NCBI RefSeq assembly: GCF_023008585.1
Contig: NZ_CP095390.1
Coordinates: forward strand, 2,418,001 to 2,482,000
DNA length: 64,000 nt
Source of the DNA: Natribaculum breve
GTDB lineage: Archaea > Halobacteriota > Halobacteria > Halobacteriales > Natrialbaceae
Direction of reading: 5' to 3'
The notes under the pieces are model-generated. The model was not told the origin of the DNA and did not search any database. It saw only the letters and a list, made by a program, of their open reading frames with translations. The number at the start of each line of letters is the position of its first letter. The stretch's first letter is position 1. The translations under genes were made by a program, and so were the position numbers. Below are positions 1 to 7,723 of this stretch, piece by piece.

Positions 1-333
1 ACGTGTCGCCACCCGCTGGCCGACCTCGATCGGTTCTACGAGGCAGCCGCGGACGTCGCCGTCCGCAACGACGGGGCGGTCGTGGTGAGCGTCGACGGCG
101 TGATCCAGGAGCGGATGGTCCGCTTTCGCGACCTGCCGGATACCGACGCCGGCTACGCCGACTGGATGGGCTCGAGACACATGAGCGCCCTCGACACCTC
201 GAGACGGGAGTCGGTCGTCGCGACGCTCACGCTGAGCCAGGAGACGGGCCGGGTGACGGTCTTCCGGGACGGCGAGTTCGATTCCGTCGAGCGCGACGAC
301 CTCGCCGCGCGGTGGCGCGACACGCGCGAATAA
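1..333 (+). CDS. dacZ: Diadenylate cyclase (DisA_N domain), C-terminal part only
   Basis: The gene enters from the left edge, so only the last 110 residues are visible, in frame 1 up to the stop at 331-333. The fragment carries the DGA motif of diadenylate cyclases (N-D-G-A at visible residues 23-26) and a GSRH motif at residues 57-60. A conserved stretch with S-x-E-T-G-R and a final DGE follows. These are hallmarks of the DisA_N family, which condenses two ATP into cyclic di-AMP; in Haloferax the single enzyme is DacZ. The classical third position of the RHR motif is Met here. The protein is cytosolic by family knowledge. The N-terminus, start codon and promoter lie outside the window. Confidence 0.75.
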   Translation, partial: TCRHPLADLDRFYEAAADVAVRNDGAVVVSVDGVIQERMVRFRDLPDTDAGYADWMGSRHMSALDTSRRESVVATLTLSQETGRVTVFRDGEFDSVERDDLAARWRDTRE

Positions 334-388
334 ACGTTGCCGTCGCAACGGCCGCGTTTAGGGGTCTCGAGCGCGTACGAAAGACGGT

Positions 389-1528
389 ATGGTCGATACG
401 ATCACGGCCGATCGGCTCGCCGAACTCCAGGACGCAGACGAGGCGTTCGCGCTGGTGGACACGCGCCCGGAGGAGAGTTACGAGGCCTGGCACGTCCAGG
501 GGGCGCTCAACTACCCCTTCGGCTCCGAGGAGGAACTCGACGGTGACGTAGAGGAGGTCCGGGACCTCGTCGGGGACGCGGACAGGGTCGTCGCCATCTG
601 CGCGAAAGGGATCTCGTCGGGCAACTTCGCGACGGAACTCGACGAGGCGACCGACGAGTTCGCGGTCCAGGCGGTCGACGGTGGGATGGAAGCCTGGAGC
701 GGCGTCTACGATCACGTCCCGATCGACGCCGGCGACGATCTGGTGATCGTGCAGGTACAGCGCCGGGCCAAGGGCTGTCTGGGCTACGTCGTCGGGAGCG
801 AGTCCGGCGACGCCGTCGTCGTCGACCCCACGGCCGACACGGACGAGTTCGAAACCGCCGCGGCGGAACAGGGGTTGACGATCCAGGGCGTGATCGACAC
901 GCACGTCCACGCCGACCACGTCTCCGGCGGTCGCGACCTCGCGGCCGACCTCGACGTCCCCTACTATCTCGGCGATCGCGCCGCCGAACGCGACCTCGCG
1001 TTCGACTACCGTCCGCTCGAGCGCAACGAGGTACTCGAGGTGGGCGACCTCGAGGTGAAGGCGCTCTCCGCGCCGGGCCACACGAGCGAGACGATCAACC
1101 TGCTCGTCGACGACCGCGCCCTCCTGACCGCCGACACGCTTCACGCCGACTCCGTCGGTCGGACCGAACTCGAGTTCGGCGAGGACGAAGGCGAGAAGGG
1201 CGCACGGATGCTCTACGAGACGCTCCACCGGACGCTCCTCGCGGAACCCGACGGCGTCGTCGTGTTGCCCGGACACGTCACCGTCACCGCCGACGGCGAG
1301 TTCGGCTACGGCCACCCGGGCGACCCGATCGCGACCACGGTCCGCGACGCGCGGACGGGGATCGACCTCCTCGACCTCGAGGAGGAGGCGTTCGTCGATC
1401 GGCTGGCCGACGCCGGCGAGAAACCGGCGAACTACGAGGAGATCATCGAGCGCAACCGCGGCGTCCGCGACGTCGCCCCCGAAGAGCGGGTCGAACTCGA
1501 GATGGGGCCGAACAACTGCTCGGCCTGA
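389..1528 (+). CDS. Rhodanese / metallo-beta-lactamase fusion hydrolase
   Basis: A 379-residue protein. Residues 1-108 are a rhodanese domain with the active-site Cys71 in the loop A-I-C-A-K-G-I-S-S. Residues 115-379 are a metallo-beta-lactamase domain with the H-V-H-A-D-H metal motif at 172-177, a later A-P-G-H-T-S motif, an L-T-A-D-T-L aspartate and a terminal L-P-G-H-V. The MBL half resembles glyoxalase II and ETHE1-type persulfide dioxygenases, so a role in persulfide or sulfane-sulfur handling is likely but inferred. In bacterial persulfide dioxygenase-rhodanese fusions the MBL part comes first; here the order is reversed. The ATG at 389 follows the preceding gene by 55 bp. Confidence 0.85.
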   Translation: MVDTITADRLAELQDADEAFALVDTRPEESYEAWHVQGALNYPFGSEEELDGDVEEVRDLVGDADRVVAICAKGISSGNFATELDEATDEFAVQAVDGGMEAWSGVYDHVPIDAGDDLVIVQVQRRAKGCLGYVVGSESGDAVVVDPTADTDEFETAAAEQGLTIQGVIDTHVHADHVSGGRDLAADLDVPYYLGDRAAERDLAFDYRPLERNEVLEVGDLEVKALSAPGHTSETINLLVDDRALLTADTLHADSVGRTELEFGEDEGEKGARMLYETLHRTLLAEPDGVVVLPGHVTVTADGEFGYGHPGDPIATTVRDARTGIDLLDLEEEAFVDRLADAGEKPANYEEIIERNRGVRDVAPEERVELEMGPNNCSA

Positions 1529-1535
1529 TACCGTC

Positions 1536-1620
1536 TGATACGGACCGCTGTACGTCCGTCTCGCAGTGATCGCGTCCCGTCGGCGGTCGCTGTGGAAAAT
1601 GGGGACAGCAGATCGTATGA
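1536..1620 (+). repeat. Palindromic intergenic repeat, family B, copy 1
   Basis: An 85-bp element just after the MBL gene. It begins TGATACGGACCGCTGT and ends with the near-complement GACAGCAGATCGTATGA. An inner pair of arms around GTGATCGC and GGTCGCTG gives a second potential stem. Three related copies lie at 10459, 13142 and 50812. No coding capacity is seen. A mobile MITE-like origin or a conserved RNA/terminator structure are both possible. Confidence 0.7.
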
Positions 1621-1849
1621 TAAACCAGTTCACACGGCAACCAGACACAGCCATCGTTACGACTCGAGCGTGACACAGAACCGTTCCACGGTGTCGGTTC
1701 ACCCACCTCCATGGTGAGCCGACCGATACGTGGGTCGTGCGGACTGAACGGCGAAACGTCTGTCGGCTATCGATGATGTTTGTCGAGTCGTGTTGCATCT
1801 ACAGCGCACTCGCACGCTCTATTCTGAGGCTGTTTAAGGGTCACAGATA
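1621..1849. other. Intergenic region without a recognisable gene
   Basis: Together with the repeat at 1536-1620 this makes a 321-bp gap. The reading frames crossing it have no codon bias like the neighbours and no recognisable family. A slightly AT-richer stretch (about 1820-1848, containing G-T-T-T-A-A-G) could be the promoter of the EamA-type gene. Confidence 0.4.
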
Positions 1850-1894
1850 ATGAAGGGAGAGGTGTTTTTCAGTGGCGATGTAGATCGTACACTG

Positions 1895-2320
1895 ATGGGT
1901 TTCCCCGAGATAGATTCGGCTGTCTTCTTTGGTTCGATTACGATGGTAACGTGGGGAATCTGGGTAGTCCTGGGCAACGCTGCGTCGGAGTCCATCGACC
2001 CGAGGACGGCCGCCGCGATCTCCTATCTCGTTGCGGGACCCCTCGCACTCGGATTCATCCTCGTTTCAGACGCCTCGCTCGCCGTTACTGCGAGGGGCGG
2101 ACTGCTCGCCGGTACGGCCGGACTGTTCACCGGAATCGGCCTGATTTCGATGTACGTCGGCCTCTCCGGAGGGTCGACGACGATCGTCTCTACTCTCGGT
2201 GCGATGTACTTCGTCGTCGCGGCCCTCATCGGTATGGTCGTCCTCGGCGACGAAGTTACGATAACGAGACTCGTCGGGATAGCGTTCGCAGTTCTCGGGG
2301 TCGTCCTGGTTACCCGATAG
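1895..2320 (+). CDS. EamA-family (drug/metabolite transporter) small membrane protein
   Basis: From the ATG at 1895 the product is 141 residues with about four hydrophobic segments and the C-terminal EamA signature (G-D-E-V-T, then a final helix ending V-L-V-T-R). This is a half-size, four-TM member of the drug/metabolite transporter superfamily, which typically works as a dimer in the cytoplasmic membrane. An in-frame ATG at 1850 would add 15 residues of poor hydrophobicity, so the downstream start is preferred. Codon use is less GC-rich than that of the neighbours. The substrate cannot be told from sequence. Confidence 0.75.
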   Translation: MGFPEIDSAVFFGSITMVTWGIWVVLGNAASESIDPRTAAAISYLVAGPLALGFILVSDASLAVTARGGLLAGTAGLFTGIGLISMYVGLSGGSTTIVSTLGAMYFVVAALIGMVVLGDEVTITRLVGIAFAVLGVVLVTR

Positions 2321-2470
2321 ATCAGCCCTACGCAACTGTTGGGCATGGGGTAGTACTCCCGAAAAAAGCGAATCGAGGCGTGCTTCACTCGGAAGAATAA
2401 ACGAGTCGCCTCTCGAAACGTTGTTCTTCGCACGCCGTTCTTGATCGGGGTCGGGTCGATCCCGATCCGG

Positions 2471-2797
2471 TTATCGAGTGTACGTCTCGAGGCCGGCGAT
2501 CAGGCCGTCCTCGAGTTCGAAGACGTCCGCGAACGCGAACAGTTTCTCACCTCCGGCGTCGAGCAGTCGGCCGCGAACGACGACCCTGTTCTCGCCCGTG
2601 ATCACCTCACGGAGTTCGTGGCGCGTGTCGGTCTGCGGGCGCTCGTCGCGCATGAACGCGACGAACGCCGCCCGACTCTCGAACGTGCGGTCGGGTCGAC
2701 GCTGGACGAAATCGGGTGCGAGCACCGACTCGAGTGCGTCGTAGGCGTGCGTGTCGAGGGCGTCGTAGTACCGTCTGACGACTGCGTCGGCGTCCAT
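2471..2797 (-). CDS. NTF2-like / SnoaL-like protein
   Basis: A 108-residue protein when started at the ATG at 2797. An in-frame ATG at 2824 would add nine low-complexity residues. It opens with D-A-D-A-V-V-R-R-Y-Y-D-A-L and continues with the alternating helix and sheet pattern of the NTF2-like cone fold (E-S-V-L-A-P-D-F, then G-R-L-L-D-A-G-G-E-K). The fold binds small ligands or acts as an isomerase/hydrolase, and nothing here fixes the reaction. It is transcribed away from the Rieske-protein gene; the two starts lie about 115 bp apart and share a divergent promoter region. Confidence 0.7.
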   Translation of the reverse strand: MDADAVVRRYYDALDTHAYDALESVLAPDFVQRRPDRTFESRAAFVAFMRDERPQTDTRHELREVITGENRVVVRGRLLDAGGEKLFAFADVFELEDGLIAGLETYTR

Positions 2798-2911
2798 GGT
2801 CGTCGTCGGGGCCGCCAGCGCCAAAAGCGATGCCGTCGAGCGACGTCTCGGAACGCGGACAAAAACTCGTTTCAGGGAACGGTTTTGCCGCCCGCCGTGT
2901 TACGTCGGACC

Positions 2912-4711
2912 ATGGCAACGATGTCGGACGAATTCCTCGAGGTAGCGGACCTCGAAGAGCTGCGAGAAGCGGGCCGAAAAGTGGTTTCGGCGAACGGAAC
3001 GGCGATCGCCCTCTTTTACCACGAGGGCGAGGTGCGAGCGGTGGACAACCGCTGTCCGCACATGGGCTTTCCCCTCTCCGAGGGGACCGTCGACGACGGC
3101 ATCCTCACCTGTCACTGGCACCACGCCCGGTTCGAACTCTCCTGTGGGGACACGTTCGACCCGTGGGCCGACGACGTCCCGACCTATCCGGTCGAGGTAC
3201 GCGACGGGGCGGTGTACGTCGACCCCTCGCCGACGCGGGATCGACCGCCCGCGGAACACTGGGCCGACCGACTCGAGACGGGTCTCGAGGAGAACCTCCG
3301 ACTCGTCGTCGCCAAGTCGACGATCGGGCTGCTCGACGCTGACGTCGACTACCGGGACCCGATGGCGACGACGCTCGAGTTCGGCACGCGGTACCGGGAG
3401 ACGGGCTGGGGGCCGGGACTGACGATCCTCGGCTGTCTGGCCAACGTGATCGACGACCTCGAGCCCGAGGACCGAAAGCGGGCGCTGTACACGGGCGTTC
3501 GCCACGTCGCGAGCGACTGTGCCGACGAACCGCCGAACTTCGACCAGCCGTCGTTTTCCACCGCTGACGTCTCGTTCGACCGCCTCAAACGGTGGTTTCG
3601 CGACTGCGTCGAGGTTCGCGACTCCGACGGCGCGGAGCGCTGTCTCCGCACCGCCGTCGCGACCGGCCGCTCCGAGGCCGAGGTCGCCGAGATGGTCTTC
3701 GCCGCCGCGACCGACCACCCCTACCTCACGGCCGGTCACGTCCTCGACTTCGCGAACACGGCTTTCGAGAGCCTCGAGCACGTCGGCTGGGAGTTCGCCG
3801 CCGACGCGCTCGCGAGTCTCGTCGATCCCCTGACCGACGCGACCCGCAGCGACGAACTCTCCTCGTGGCGACAGCCGATCGACCTCGTGGAACTGCTCGA
3901 GGACGTCTACGGCGGCGACGTGACCGAGACGAGCGGCCTCGCCACCCTCGCGAGCGACGGCGACGGCGACGAGTGGACCGTCCCAGACGACTTCCGGGCG
4001 ACGCTGCTGTCCGACGACCCCGAGGCCATCGTCGACGCGCTCGCCGACGCCGTCCGGTCGGGAGCGACACCCGAGGACCTCGCCGCGGAAGTCGCCTCCG
4101 CCGCCGCGACCCGCGTCGCGCAGTTCGGTACGGCAAACGAGTTCGACGACTGGAACACCGTCCACCACACCTTCACGTACGCCAACGCGGTCCACCAGGC
4201 GACGCGGCGGACGGACGCCGTCGAACTCTACCGGGGCGTCTTCGACGGCGCGACGAGCGTCTACCTCGATCGGTTCCTCAACACGCCGCCAGCGCCGATT
4301 CCCGATCCCGCCGAGCACGACACCGGCCGCGACCCCGACGCCGTCCGGCAGGACCTCCTCGAGACGCTCGACGAGGATGGACGCGTCGACGAGGCCGGCC
4401 GCCTCGTCGGCGAGTTCTTCGACTGCGGCGGCGACCCCGCCGCGCTGAAGCGGACCCTCGGGCACGGCCTCCTGCGCGAGGACGCCGGCTTCCACACGCT
4501 CCAGAACGTCGAAGCCGCGTTCCAGCAGTTCGACGACGCAACGCGGCGCTTCGGCGACGCCGCGAGCGAGCGGGCCGTGCGGACCCGCCGAATCCCGATG
4601 ATCGCCACCGCCCGCTACATGGCCGCCCACTTCCCCACCCGGCGGGAGGCCGAACAGACGTTCACCATCGCCACCCGCCTCAACCGCGGCGAGGCGATCC
4701 ACGAGGGCTGA
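2912..4711 (+). CDS. Rieske [2Fe-2S] protein with large helical C-terminal region
   Basis: A 599-residue protein from the ATG at 2912; the ATG at 2921 is equally possible. Residues about 5-105 form a Rieske domain with both ligand pairs, C-P-H-M-G-F and C-H-W-H-H-A-R-F, so a [2Fe-2S] cluster is expected. The remaining roughly 490 residues are rich in Ala, Asp and Glu, predominantly helical, and contain several conserved His and Trp. I do not recognise a catalytic domain of the ring-hydroxylating oxygenase type (no clear E/D-x-x-H-x4-H mononuclear iron motif). The protein is soluble with no signal peptide. It probably belongs to a haloarchaeal family of unknown function carrying a Rieske electron-transfer module. 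Confidence 0.75.
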   Translation: MATMSDEFLEVADLEELREAGRKVVSANGTAIALFYHEGEVRAVDNRCPHMGFPLSEGTVDDGILTCHWHHARFELSCGDTFDPWADDVPTYPVEVRDGAVYVDPSPTRDRPPAEHWADRLETGLEENLRLVVAKSTIGLLDADVDYRDPMATTLEFGTRYRETGWGPGLTILGCLANVIDDLEPEDRKRALYTGVRHVASDCADEPPNFDQPSFSTADVSFDRLKRWFRDCVEVRDSDGAERCLRTAVATGRSEAEVAEMVFAAATDHPYLTAGHVLDFANTAFESLEHVGWEFAADALASLVDPLTDATRSDELSSWRQPIDLVELLEDVYGGDVTETSGLATLASDGDGDEWTVPDDFRATLLSDDPEAIVDALADAVRSGATPEDLAAEVASAAATRVAQFGTANEFDDWNTVHHTFTYANAVHQATRRTDAVELYRGVFDGATSVYLDRFLNTPPAPIPDPAEHDTGRDPDAVRQDLLETLDEDGRVDEAGRLVGEFFDCGGDPAALKRTLGHGLLREDAGFHTLQNVEAAFQQFDDATRRFGDAASERAVRTRRIPMIATARYMAAHFPTRREAEQTFTIATRLNRGEAIHEG

Positions 4712-4839
4712 CAGTCGGTCGAAACCGCCTCTCGGTGCGACCGTAACTCGTCGCGTCGAGTCACACCGGAACTGACTCGCGACCAGCGCCGTGACGGCGA
4801 GTCGGGTCGCTTTTCTCGAGTCCGCTCCTAGATCCGAGC

Positions 4840-5343
4840 GTGGAAGTCCACGTCTACTACGAGGGCGACGACGACCCCGACAAGTGCACGGCCCGTCGCC
4901 TTGAGCGCTTCGACCGCGCGACGCTCCACCGCTCGATGCGGGGCGTCCCCTACGGCGTCGTGCTCAACCCCCACGCCGAACAGGCGCTCTCGCCGGCCGA
5001 CGTCGACGACGCGATCGACACCCTCGTCGCGCTGGACTGCTCCTGGGAGTCCGCCGGCGAAGCCGCCTTCTCGATGCGCGGCGTCCACCGCGCGCTGCCC
5101 TTCCTCGTCGCCGCCAACCCGGTCAACTACGGTCGCCCGTTCCGGCTGACGACGGCCGAGGCGCTCGCCGCCGGCCTCGTCATCCTCGGCGAGCGCGAGC
5201 AGGCCGAACGCCTCCTCGAGCCGTTTCGCTGGGGTGAGACGTTCCTGACGCTCAACGAGGAACCGCTTCGACGGTACGCCGACTGCACGGACTCGAGCGA
5301 GGTCGTCGCCGTCCAGGACGACTACCTGGCCGACGAGGAGTGA
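4840..5343 (+). CDS. tsr3: Tsr3-like rRNA aminocarboxypropyltransferase (DUF367)
   Basis: A 167-residue protein starting at GTG 4840. It carries the DUF367/Tsr3 signature: an N-terminal [14 protein letters not shown], then V-V-L-N-P, D-C-S-W, the loop [12 protein letters not shown] and the L-T-T-A-E-A-L-A-A segment. Tsr3 transfers the aminocarboxypropyl group of S-adenosylmethionine to a hypermodified uridine of small-subunit rRNA in eukaryotes; archaeal members act on the equivalent helix-31 position. The gene sits 74 bp upstream of rpl40e, a ribosome-linked pairing that supports the call. A GTG start is common in this organism. Confidence 0.88.
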   Translation: MEVHVYYEGDDDPDKCTARRLERFDRATLHRSMRGVPYGVVLNPHAEQALSPADVDDAIDTLVALDCSWESAGEAAFSMRGVHRALPFLVAANPVNYGRPFRLTTAEALAAGLVILGEREQAERLLEPFRWGETFLTLNEEPLRRYADCTDSSEVVAVQDDYLADEE

Positions 5344-5417
5344 TCGCGACCGCCGGTCGAGGCGCGTCCGACCTGCGGATCACAGCGGTTAAATGCACCA
5401 CGGGCGAACGCACCGAT

Positions 5418-5567
5418 ATGGCCAGTTTCGACGCCGCGGAAAAGCGAATGCTCGAGAAACAGATCTGCATGCGCTGTAACGCTCGCAACCCGCCGGGAGC
5501 CGAGCGCTGCCGCAAATGTGGCTACGACAAACTCCGTCCCAAGGCGAAGGAAGCCCGCAGCGCATAA
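5418..5567 (+). CDS. rpl40e: 50S ribosomal protein L40e
   Basis: A 49-residue basic zinc-ribbon protein. Two CxxC knuckles (C-M-R-C and C-R-K-C) separated by [10 protein letters not shown] coordinate zinc, followed by the K-L-R-P-K-A-K-E tail. Length and motif order match archaeal L40e, a large-subunit protein. The ATG at 5418 is the only start consistent with this size. Confidence 0.93.
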   Translation: MASFDAAEKRMLEKQICMRCNARNPPGAERCRKCGYDKLRPKAKEARSA

Positions 5568-5654
5568 TCGATTCTCGGCTTCGATCCGTTCGACTCTCTC
5601 CCGACCTGACTCCGTACGTAGCGTCGGCGACGAACGGCGTCGACGGACTCGAGT

Positions 5655-6266
5655 CTACTCGTCGGGGTACTTCGGTTCGCGTTTCTCGGCGCGCTCGAGT
5701 GCCGTCGCCACGACGTCGCGGACGTCGCCGTGGAAGACGTCGCCGTGGCCGGCGTACATGTGCTCGACGGAGTCGGGCATGCGGGTGAGCAGGTCCTCGA
5801 TGCTCTCGATGAGCCGCTCGCGCGACTGACCGGGCATGTCGGTCCGGCCGAAGCTCCCGTAGTCGAACGCACCGTCGTCGTGGACGACCACGTCGCCGGA
5901 GAACAGTGTCGTCTCGGAGACCAGCGAGACGTGGTCGTCGGCGTGGCCCGGCGTGTAGACGACCTCGAACGACTCGTCGCCGATCGCGACCGTCTCTCCG
6001 TCGTCGATCGAGTGGGTCCGCAGCGGGTGGTCCGCGTAGGCGTACACCTCGGGGTCGAACGCCTCACAGGCGGTCTCGAGTTGCTCGACGTGGTCGCCGT
6101 GCTGGTGGGTGAGGACGACGGCGTCGACGTCGTCCGCGTGCTCGCGGACCTCGTCGACGACGCCACCGTAGGTGCCCGCGTCGACGAGCACCGTCCGCTC
6201 GCCGACGGCCAGGTACGCGTTACACGTGAACGTCTCGGCGTCTTCCGTGACGTGGTGGACCTCCAT
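5655..6266 (-). CDS. MBL-fold metallo-hydrolase
   Basis: A 203-residue protein from the ATG at 6266. An upstream in-frame ATG at 6293 is less likely because it would overlap the neighbour's control region. The metallo-beta-lactamase motifs are in order: T-H-Q-H-G-D-H, then T-P-G-H-A-D-D-H, F-S-G-D-V-V and Y-A-G-H-G-D. All metal ligands are present, so this is a two-metal hydrolase of the glyoxalase II-like group. The substrate is unknown. It is a single-domain soluble protein transcribed toward rpl40e, with convergent ends 87 bp apart. Confidence 0.85.
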   Translation of the reverse strand: MEVHHVTEDAETFTCNAYLAVGERTVLVDAGTYGGVVDEVREHADDVDAVVLTHQHGDHVEQLETACEAFDPEVYAYADHPLRTHSIDDGETVAIGDESFEVVYTPGHADDHVSLVSETTLFSGDVVVHDDGAFDYGSFGRTDMPGQSRERLIESIEDLLTRMPDSVEHMYAGHGDVFHGDVRDVVATALERAEKREPKYPDE

Positions 6267-6311
6267 ACGCGACGACTCGCGGGCCGACGGCAAAACCGTG
6301 GTGGCTCGCCG

Positions 6312-7652
6312 CTACCCGTTCGAGACGCGGGTCGTCTCGACCGACCCGGCGTCGACCCAGACGAAGCCCGACTCCTCGGCGGCCGCCTTCGCTTCCGACA
6401 TCGCGCCCGGATCGAACTCGTCTTCGAACTCGATGCGCGTCTCGTCGGGCCCCGACGCCGGGAGTTCCGGGAGGAACTCGTCGTCGTCGAGCAGTCCCTT
6501 CACCGAGACGCTCTTCCCAGTCCCAAGCGCCGCGCCGAGCGCCCGGTATCGGTCGTCTTCCGTCTGGCTCTCGACGCCCGCGCCGAACGAGTCGTTCGAG
6601 ACCCGCGCCGTCTTCGCGCTCCCCGAGAGCGTGCCAAAGCCCGAGGCGTCCGTCGATCGCTTCGTTCGCCGCGAGACGACCGACGCCCGATCGTTTCGAT
6701 CGCCCGCCGATCCGGGTCCAGTCGCCGTCTCGCCCGACCGGTCGCCCACGCTCGAGTCGCCCTCACCCGATTCACCGCCAGCGTCGCCGACCGGGTCGGC
6801 GGGCCGTCGCGAGACCGTCGGCGAACCGCCCACGATCTCGAGTCCGCCGCGTTCGCCCGGTCCGTCCGGTTTCGCCGCGTCGCTCGCTTCCGCCGTCGGT
6901 GACGACGCCGCTTCTCGAGTTGGTTCCGCTTCGTCGATGAGCGATTCGACCCCGTCCCCGCCGGCCGCAGTCGTCCCCGCTTGCGCGCTCGCGTCGACGC
7001 CGGTTCGGCCACGTCGATCGGCCGTCCACGGCGGCCACGGGTCACACGCCGTCTCCCGCTCGTCGGGGACGTACGCGATCGGGTCGTACTCGGGCAGCAA
7101 CGGTCGGTCGAACGCCGAGACGCGGTCGCCGTACCGCTCTCGAACGCGCTCGAGTTCGTCGGGTTCGATCAGCGCCGCCCGCCAGCGGTCGACGCCCGAC
7201 GAGAGGAGCACGAAGCGAGCGCCGACCCCGCCGAGTACCCGCTCGTTGATCGCGTAGAGGACGGCCGGAAGGTTGTCCGTCCCGAGCGGCGTCTCCGGAT
7301 AGGTGATCGTCGTCTCGCGGCTCCGTCCCGCCGGGTCGGTCGCCTCGAGTCGGAGCTCCCCGCCGTGGCCGGCGATCGAGAGCGACCAGTCGACGGCCGC
7401 GAACGCCGCCGTCAGCTCCCGCCGGAGCGTCTCCCTCGAGTAGCGTGCAGAACAGTCGACGCCGCGGGCCGATCGACAGATCGTCTGGCGCAGAAACGCC
7501 GTCCGGTCGCGGGCGTCGCGGAGCGCGTCCTCGAGTGCCGTCTCGAGCGACGTCTCGGTGGGTCGATCCGCCGACCGGACGTCCGCCGGCGTCACGCCGA
7601 ACGCGCCGAGGACGTCCGCACACACCAGCACGTCCTCTCGAGACCGCTTCAT
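6312..7652 (-). CDS. Haloarchaeal hypothetical protein with acidic low-complexity tail
   Basis: A 446-residue protein from the ATG at 7652. The first roughly 220 residues look like a folded domain: it opens K-R-S-R-E-D-V-L-V-C-A-D-V-L, later has N-L-P-A-V-L-Y-A-I-N-E-R-V, and ends around W-P-P-W. The middle 150 residues are Ser/Thr/Gly/Asp-rich and probably disordered. A short conserved C-terminal piece follows (L-L-D-D-D-E-F-L-P-E-L-P and F-V-W-V-D-A-G). There is no signal peptide and no TM segment. I do not recognise the family. It is followed at 46 bp by the MBL hydrolase on the same strand and preceded by trpS, so the three could be co-transcribed. Confidence 0.7.
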   Translation of the reverse strand: MKRSREDVLVCADVLGAFGVTPADVRSADRPTETSLETALEDALRDARDRTAFLRQTICRSARGVDCSARYSRETLRRELTAAFAAVDWSLSIAGHGGELRLEATDPAGRSRETTITYPETPLGTDNLPAVLYAINERVLGGVGARFVLLSSGVDRWRAALIEPDELERVRERYGDRVSAFDRPLLPEYDPIAYVPDERETACDPWPPWTADRRGRTGVDASAQAGTTAAGGDGVESLIDEAEPTREAASSPTAEASDAAKPDGPGERGGLEIVGGSPTVSRRPADPVGDAGGESGEGDSSVGDRSGETATGPGSAGDRNDRASVVSRRTKRSTDASGFGTLSGSAKTARVSNDSFGAGVESQTEDDRYRALGAALGTGKSVSVKGLLDDDEFLPELPASGPDETRIEFEDEFDPGAMSEAKAAAEESGFVWVDAGSVETTRVSNG

Positions 7653-7723
7653 ACGCGTCCGTTCAACGGACTCGGGTTTACGTCTTCCGTCAGACGAAAA
7701 ATAGCGTGAACTAAACTGTGAAA

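Noticed and set aside
227..1798. Open frame of 523 codons on the minus strand
   Set aside because: Mostly antisense to the rhodanese-MBL gene and then runs through a repeat and non-coding sequence.
2900..4702. Open frame of 600 codons on the minus strand
   Set aside because: Antisense of the Rieske-protein gene, without motifs.
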